Source of the DNA: Treponema sp. UBA4326
GTDB lineage: Bacteria; Spirochaetota; Spirochaetia; Treponematales; Treponemataceae
NCBI GenBank assembly: GCA_002393835.1
Contig: DGTW01000238.1
Location: 1-7,473 of the forward strand
DNA length: 7,473 nt
Direction: 5' to 3'
In this document: positions 5,344 through 7,473 of the stretch, one piece after another
Numbering within the stretch: position 1 is the first letter of the stretch
How the letters are laid out: each line of letters begins with the position of its first letter
Program-made: the position numbers and the translations under genes
Notes under the pieces: generated by a model
Seen by the model: the letters and a program-made list of their open reading frames with translations, nothing else
Database searches by the model: none
Told to the model about the DNA's origin: nothing

Positions 5344-6762
5344 ATGAACATTCTTTTTTATTCCACCAGCTCAAGCCTTTACGACGGCGACAACATTTCA
5401 ACTTTTTCCCTTCCATCCTGGGCTGAACAATGGGAAGCACTTGCAAAAAAAGAAAGCGAAATGAATATCATCCTGGCCACCCAGTTTCCCGGAACCTTTA
5501 TGCTTGACTTGAAAGGAAATGAAGTCCTTGAAAAATCGGAAAAAATCACCTATCACATAATCCAAAAAGATGACGAAAAGGAAATCGCCGAGGAGCTTGA
5601 AGAGCTTAAGCCCGACCTGGCCCTGGCCCTTTCCTTTTATGTGATGCCCTACGACTGGCTTACGGTAAAGGATGCCATGGTGGCTGACTTTTTGCGGAAA
5701 AAGGGAATAAAAACAATCTGCCACTCAGTAGAGACGGCACTTGCCTGCTTTGACAAGTGGAGGACCCACGAGACTCTTGAAAAACTCGGCGTAAATGTTG
5801 CAAAGGCAATACACATGCATCACGAGCTTTACATAAACGCAGGAAACAGGCGGGAACTGAAAGGCAATGTCTACAGGGACGCAGTATTCCACGAAATAAA
5901 AAAGCTCAATTTTCCATTAATAATCAAGGATACGACAGGTTTAAGCTCTTTTGGAGCGGATGTCGTCAATTCTTATGACGAGGCGACAGGAATTCTGAAA
6001 TCAAAAAAGACGACTTCTGACAGAATTATTGAAGAAATGATTTCAGGAGAGCAGTTCGGCTGCGAAATTTATGGTAGATATGATGAGAATGAAGGCCGGG
6101 GAAGCTACAGAATTCTTCCGCCCTTTAAGTTCAGCGTGAACCAGTACGGAATCACAAGCCCCAAGCAGAGCGTTAAAGCAGGCCCTGTCGGACTAAGCGA
6201 GGATGAAGCAGAGAAATATAAAATCCCTGAGCTTAATAAAATGCTTTTAAAGCTTGCGAATGGCTTGAAACTGGACGGAATTGCCCAGGTAGATCTTGTT
6301 TTTACAGGCGAAAAATGGTTCGTAATTGAAGTAAACCCCAGGCTTTCGGGCATGAGCAGCACTTACGCCGCAAGCGTCGGCCTTCCTTTGAGCGAGATGA
6401 TTTTTGAGAACTTGAAAACTAAAAAGGGAAAGTTGAAAGTGGGAAGTGGAAAAGTGGGAACGGAAGATTGCTCTGAGAACGAAAGTTTTTCTTTTGGGGA
6501 TTTTCACCCGACACTGAATATTAAATTCCCGATTTTGAAGAAGGAGCGTCTTTTGGAACTAAAGGCACTTCCCTACATCGCCTTCGTGAACCAGATTGAA
6601 AATAAGGCTGCAAAGCAGATTCGGGAGCAGGGATACTGCGAGGTGATTCTTATAGGGACAAAAAAAGGCGAACTGAAGAAAAACATGGCTGACTTGCGGG
6701 AAAAATTCTCGGATGTGGCGGAAGGACATTTTTTTGACAAGGCAGAGGAGCTCCTAGGATAA
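5344..6762 (+). CDS. Stand-alone ATP-grasp carboxylate ligase, substrate unknown
   Basis: The product has 472 residues and is probably cytoplasmic. ATP-grasp enzymes activate a carboxylate with ATP to an acyl phosphate and couple it to an amine or other nucleophile. Residues 1-130 look like a Rossmann-like pre-ATP-grasp domain. The ATP-grasp core spans about 135-360: DKWRTHETLEKLGV (137-150), FPLIIKDTTGLSSFG (190-204) with a likely ATP-binding lysine, IIEEMISGEQFGCEIYG (228-244), and the Mg-binding strand FVIEVNPRLSG (326-336). The pattern is closest to D-Ala-D-Ala ligase and amino-acid ligase types; I do not recognise an exact family. Residues 361-385 are a low-complexity Lys/Gly insert encoded by a heptad-like repeat. 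The C-terminal part (about 390-472) has alternating strands and helices like the closing lobe of such ligases. The ATG is the first in the frame after the promoter region. No partner enzyme is nearby to suggest a pathway. Confidence 0.82.
   Translation: MNILFYSTSSSLYDGDNISTFSLPSWAEQWEALAKKESEMNIILATQFPGTFMLDLKGNEVLEKSEKITYHIIQKDDEKEIAEELEELKPDLALALSFYVMPYDWLTVKDAMVADFLRKKGIKTICHSVETALACFDKWRTHETLEKLGVNVAKAIHMHHELYINAGNRRELKGNVYRDAVFHEIKKLNFPLIIKDTTGLSSFGADVVNSYDEATGILKSKKTTSDRIIEEMISGEQFGCEIYGRYDENEGRGSYRILPPFKFSVNQYGITSPKQSVKAGPVGLSEDEAEKYKIPELNKMLLKLANGLKLDGIAQVDLVFTGEKWFVIEVNPRLSGMSSTYAASVGLPLSEMIFENLKTKKGKLKVGSGKVGTEDCSENESFSFGDFHPTLNIKFPILKKERLLELKALPYIAFVNQIENKAAKQIREQGYCEVILIGTKKGELKKNMADLREKFSDVAEGHFFDKAEELLG
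6431..6460 (+). repeat. Heptad-like AGTKGRA repeat inside the ATP-grasp gene
   Basis: AGTTGAA (6431), AGTGGGA (6438) and AGTGGAA (6445) run in 7-base register, followed after one extra A by AGTGGGA (6453-6459). The period and the AGT start match the intergenic AGTTAGN arrays, but the stop-bearing TAG core is replaced by TGG/GGA, so the frame stays open. It encodes the low-complexity KLKVGSGKVGT segment, between the ATP-grasp core and the C-terminal lobe. It could be an exonised repeat or simple purine-rich drift. Confidence 0.5.
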
Positions 6763-7012
6763 AAAAAGCCTGAAAAGTTCACCGGGCCAGAGCGTGGAGC
6801 AGGTTTTGCCGACGATGCCGAAGAGCAGACGCTATATGTTTTCGGGGAAAAAATTCATGAAAACGGCGTGGTCATCACTTTATTCAGGGGACAAAGACTC
6901 AAAATTTACGCTGAGTCAAGCCTGGGCTGGACACCAATCGGAAAGGAATTCACGGTAACTGACATTCGCTCCAATAATAAAGAAGGAAAAAGAAGGCCGT
7001 ATAAATCTGATT
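6763..7012 (+). pseudogene. Damaged 5' part of a GGDEF-domain gene
   Basis: No intact gene starts here, but the frame that follows the ATP-grasp stop stays open for 137 codons (6763-7173). Up to about 6990 it reads like protein, with strand-like stretches such as TLYVFGEKI, GVVITLFRG and LKIYAE, then KEFTVTD. It has no ATG and only a GTG at 6868. Near 6987-6991 a run of five A separates this frame from the GGDEF frame. Dropping one A would join RSNNKEGK to EGRINLIMFDIDNF, a typical GGDEF entry. The joined protein would still lack the DxLTG/NR segment: only about 19 residues separate the TVTD aspartate from the metal aspartate, against about 31 in the intact neighbour. I infer a frameshift plus a short deletion. 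The upstream domain is not recognised. Confidence 0.5.
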
Positions 7013-7393
7013 ATGTTCGACATCGACAATTTCAAGAAAATAAACGACACTTACGGCCACGACATGGGAGACGAGGTTTTGGTGCGGCTTTCCCAGAAAG
7101 CAAAAAGCCTTATACGGGAAGAGGACTCAATCGGCCGCTGGGGTGGCGAGGAATTCATGATTCTTTTGCCTGAGTCAAGCAAGGCAGAGGCCGTGGAAAT
7201 CGCAGAGAAAATACGAAAGGAAATAAATGCCCTGCAATGGGAAAAAATGAATCCAATCAGCATTTCACTTGGAGTGGCCGAGGCCGTCGGAAAAGATGAC
7301 CTGACCAGCCTTTACAAGATGGTCGATGAGCGCCATTACTATGCAAAAACCCACGGAAAAAATCAGGTTGTTTCAAGTGACGTGAAAGACTAA
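7013..7393 (+). CDS. Truncated GGDEF domain (3' part of a broken diguanylate cyclase)
   Basis: The readable frame gives 126 residues, about three quarters of a GGDEF domain. It starts at the metal-binding MFDIDNFKKIND and continues with TYGHDMGDEVL, the inhibitory site RxxD (R35-D38), the active site GRWGGEEF (41-48), ISISLGVAE (82-90) and HYYAKTHGKNQV (108-119). The first strand and the DxLTG segment are missing. The ATG at 7013 has no ribosome site at a usable distance (GAAGG is 16 bases away), and in intact relatives this Met lies inside the domain. A folded, active enzyme from this start is therefore doubtful. It is probably the 3' part of the pseudogene beginning upstream. Residues that survive are well conserved, so the damage seems recent, or a sequencing indel contributes. 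Confidence 0.7.
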   Translation: MFDIDNFKKINDTYGHDMGDEVLVRLSQKAKSLIREEDSIGRWGGEEFMILLPESSKAEAVEIAEKIRKEINALQWEKMNPISISLGVAEAVGKDDLTSLYKMVDERHYYAKTHGKNQVVSSDVKD

Positions 7394-7409
7394 TTGCAGT
7401 TTTTGCAAT
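7393..7409 (+). repeat. Short weak hairpin at the end of the GGDEF fragment
   Basis: ATTGCA (7393-7398) and TGCAAT (7404-7409) form a 6-bp stem around GTTTT, beginning at the last base of the stop codon. It is AT-rich and not followed by a T-run, so terminator function is doubtful. Confidence 0.3.
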
Positions 7410-7439
7410 ATCGTCTTTCAATCATATCACTTTACGCAT

Positions 7440-7473
7440 AGGGAGCGACGGCGAAGCCGGCAAAAGTCGTGAG
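7440..7473. repeat. Start of a second GC-rich hairpin element (cut by window end)
   Basis: AGGGAGCGA (7440-7448) repeats the word at 2331-2339 and is followed by CGGC-GAA-GCCG (7449-7459), a 4-bp stem with a three-base loop like those in the 2264-2403 element. It sits just after a gene, as the first element does. Only about 34 bases are visible, so the extent is unknown. Confidence 0.45.

Noticed and set aside
6857..6958. 33-codon frame starting at the ATG at 6857
   Set aside because: A purine-rich stretch precedes it, but it ends after 33 codons, has no protein-like pattern and overlaps the more coding-like frame of the broken GGDEF gene.

Overview
The window reads as a chromosome segment from a spirochaete, most likely a Treponema. 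The clearest marker is a FlaA periplasmic-flagellum sheath protein gene, divergent from a 332-residue class II fructose-bisphosphate aldolase. From memory, flaA-type genes also lie next to the aldolase gene in Treponema pallidum. A branched-chain amino-acid biosynthesis gene argues for a less reduced relative than T. pallidum. The species cannot be named from this sequence.

Layout. Positions 15-812 (minus) hold flaA. Positions 813-1096 are a divergent AT-rich promoter region with a consensus-perfect -35/-10 pair for flaA and a strong -10 for the aldolase. Positions 1097-2095 (plus) hold the aldolase. Positions 2096-2452 are a 357-base intergenic block between two convergent genes. It contains two heptanucleotide repeat arrays in opposite orientation, one at each stop codon, a 16-bp bidirectional terminator, and a GC-rich segment of tiny hairpins. 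Positions 2453-4174 (minus) hold the acetolactate synthase catalytic subunit. Positions 4220-5269 (minus) hold a diguanylate cyclase with an N-terminal GGDEF domain and a C-terminal domain that is probably GAF-like. Positions 5270-5343 are a compact divergent promoter region with a 13-bp palindrome and almost no room for leaders. Positions 5344-6762 (plus) hold a stand-alone ATP-grasp ligase of unknown substrate. Positions 6763-7393 (plus) hold the remains of a second GGDEF gene: a damaged 5' part and a readable 126-codon 3' part that keeps the GGEEF active site and I-site. The last bases begin another GC-rich intergenic element.

How the genes relate. The contents are mixed: motility, glycolysis, amino-acid synthesis, cyclic-di-GMP signalling and an orphan ligase. 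No large operon is evident; only the cyclase and acetolactate synthase genes are close and co-directional. I see no defence system, CRISPR array, transposase or RNA gene. The most unusual material is non-coding: heptad arrays abutting stop codons with stops on both strands, a related array inside the ATP-grasp reading frame, and a family of small GC-rich hairpins seen at two distant places.
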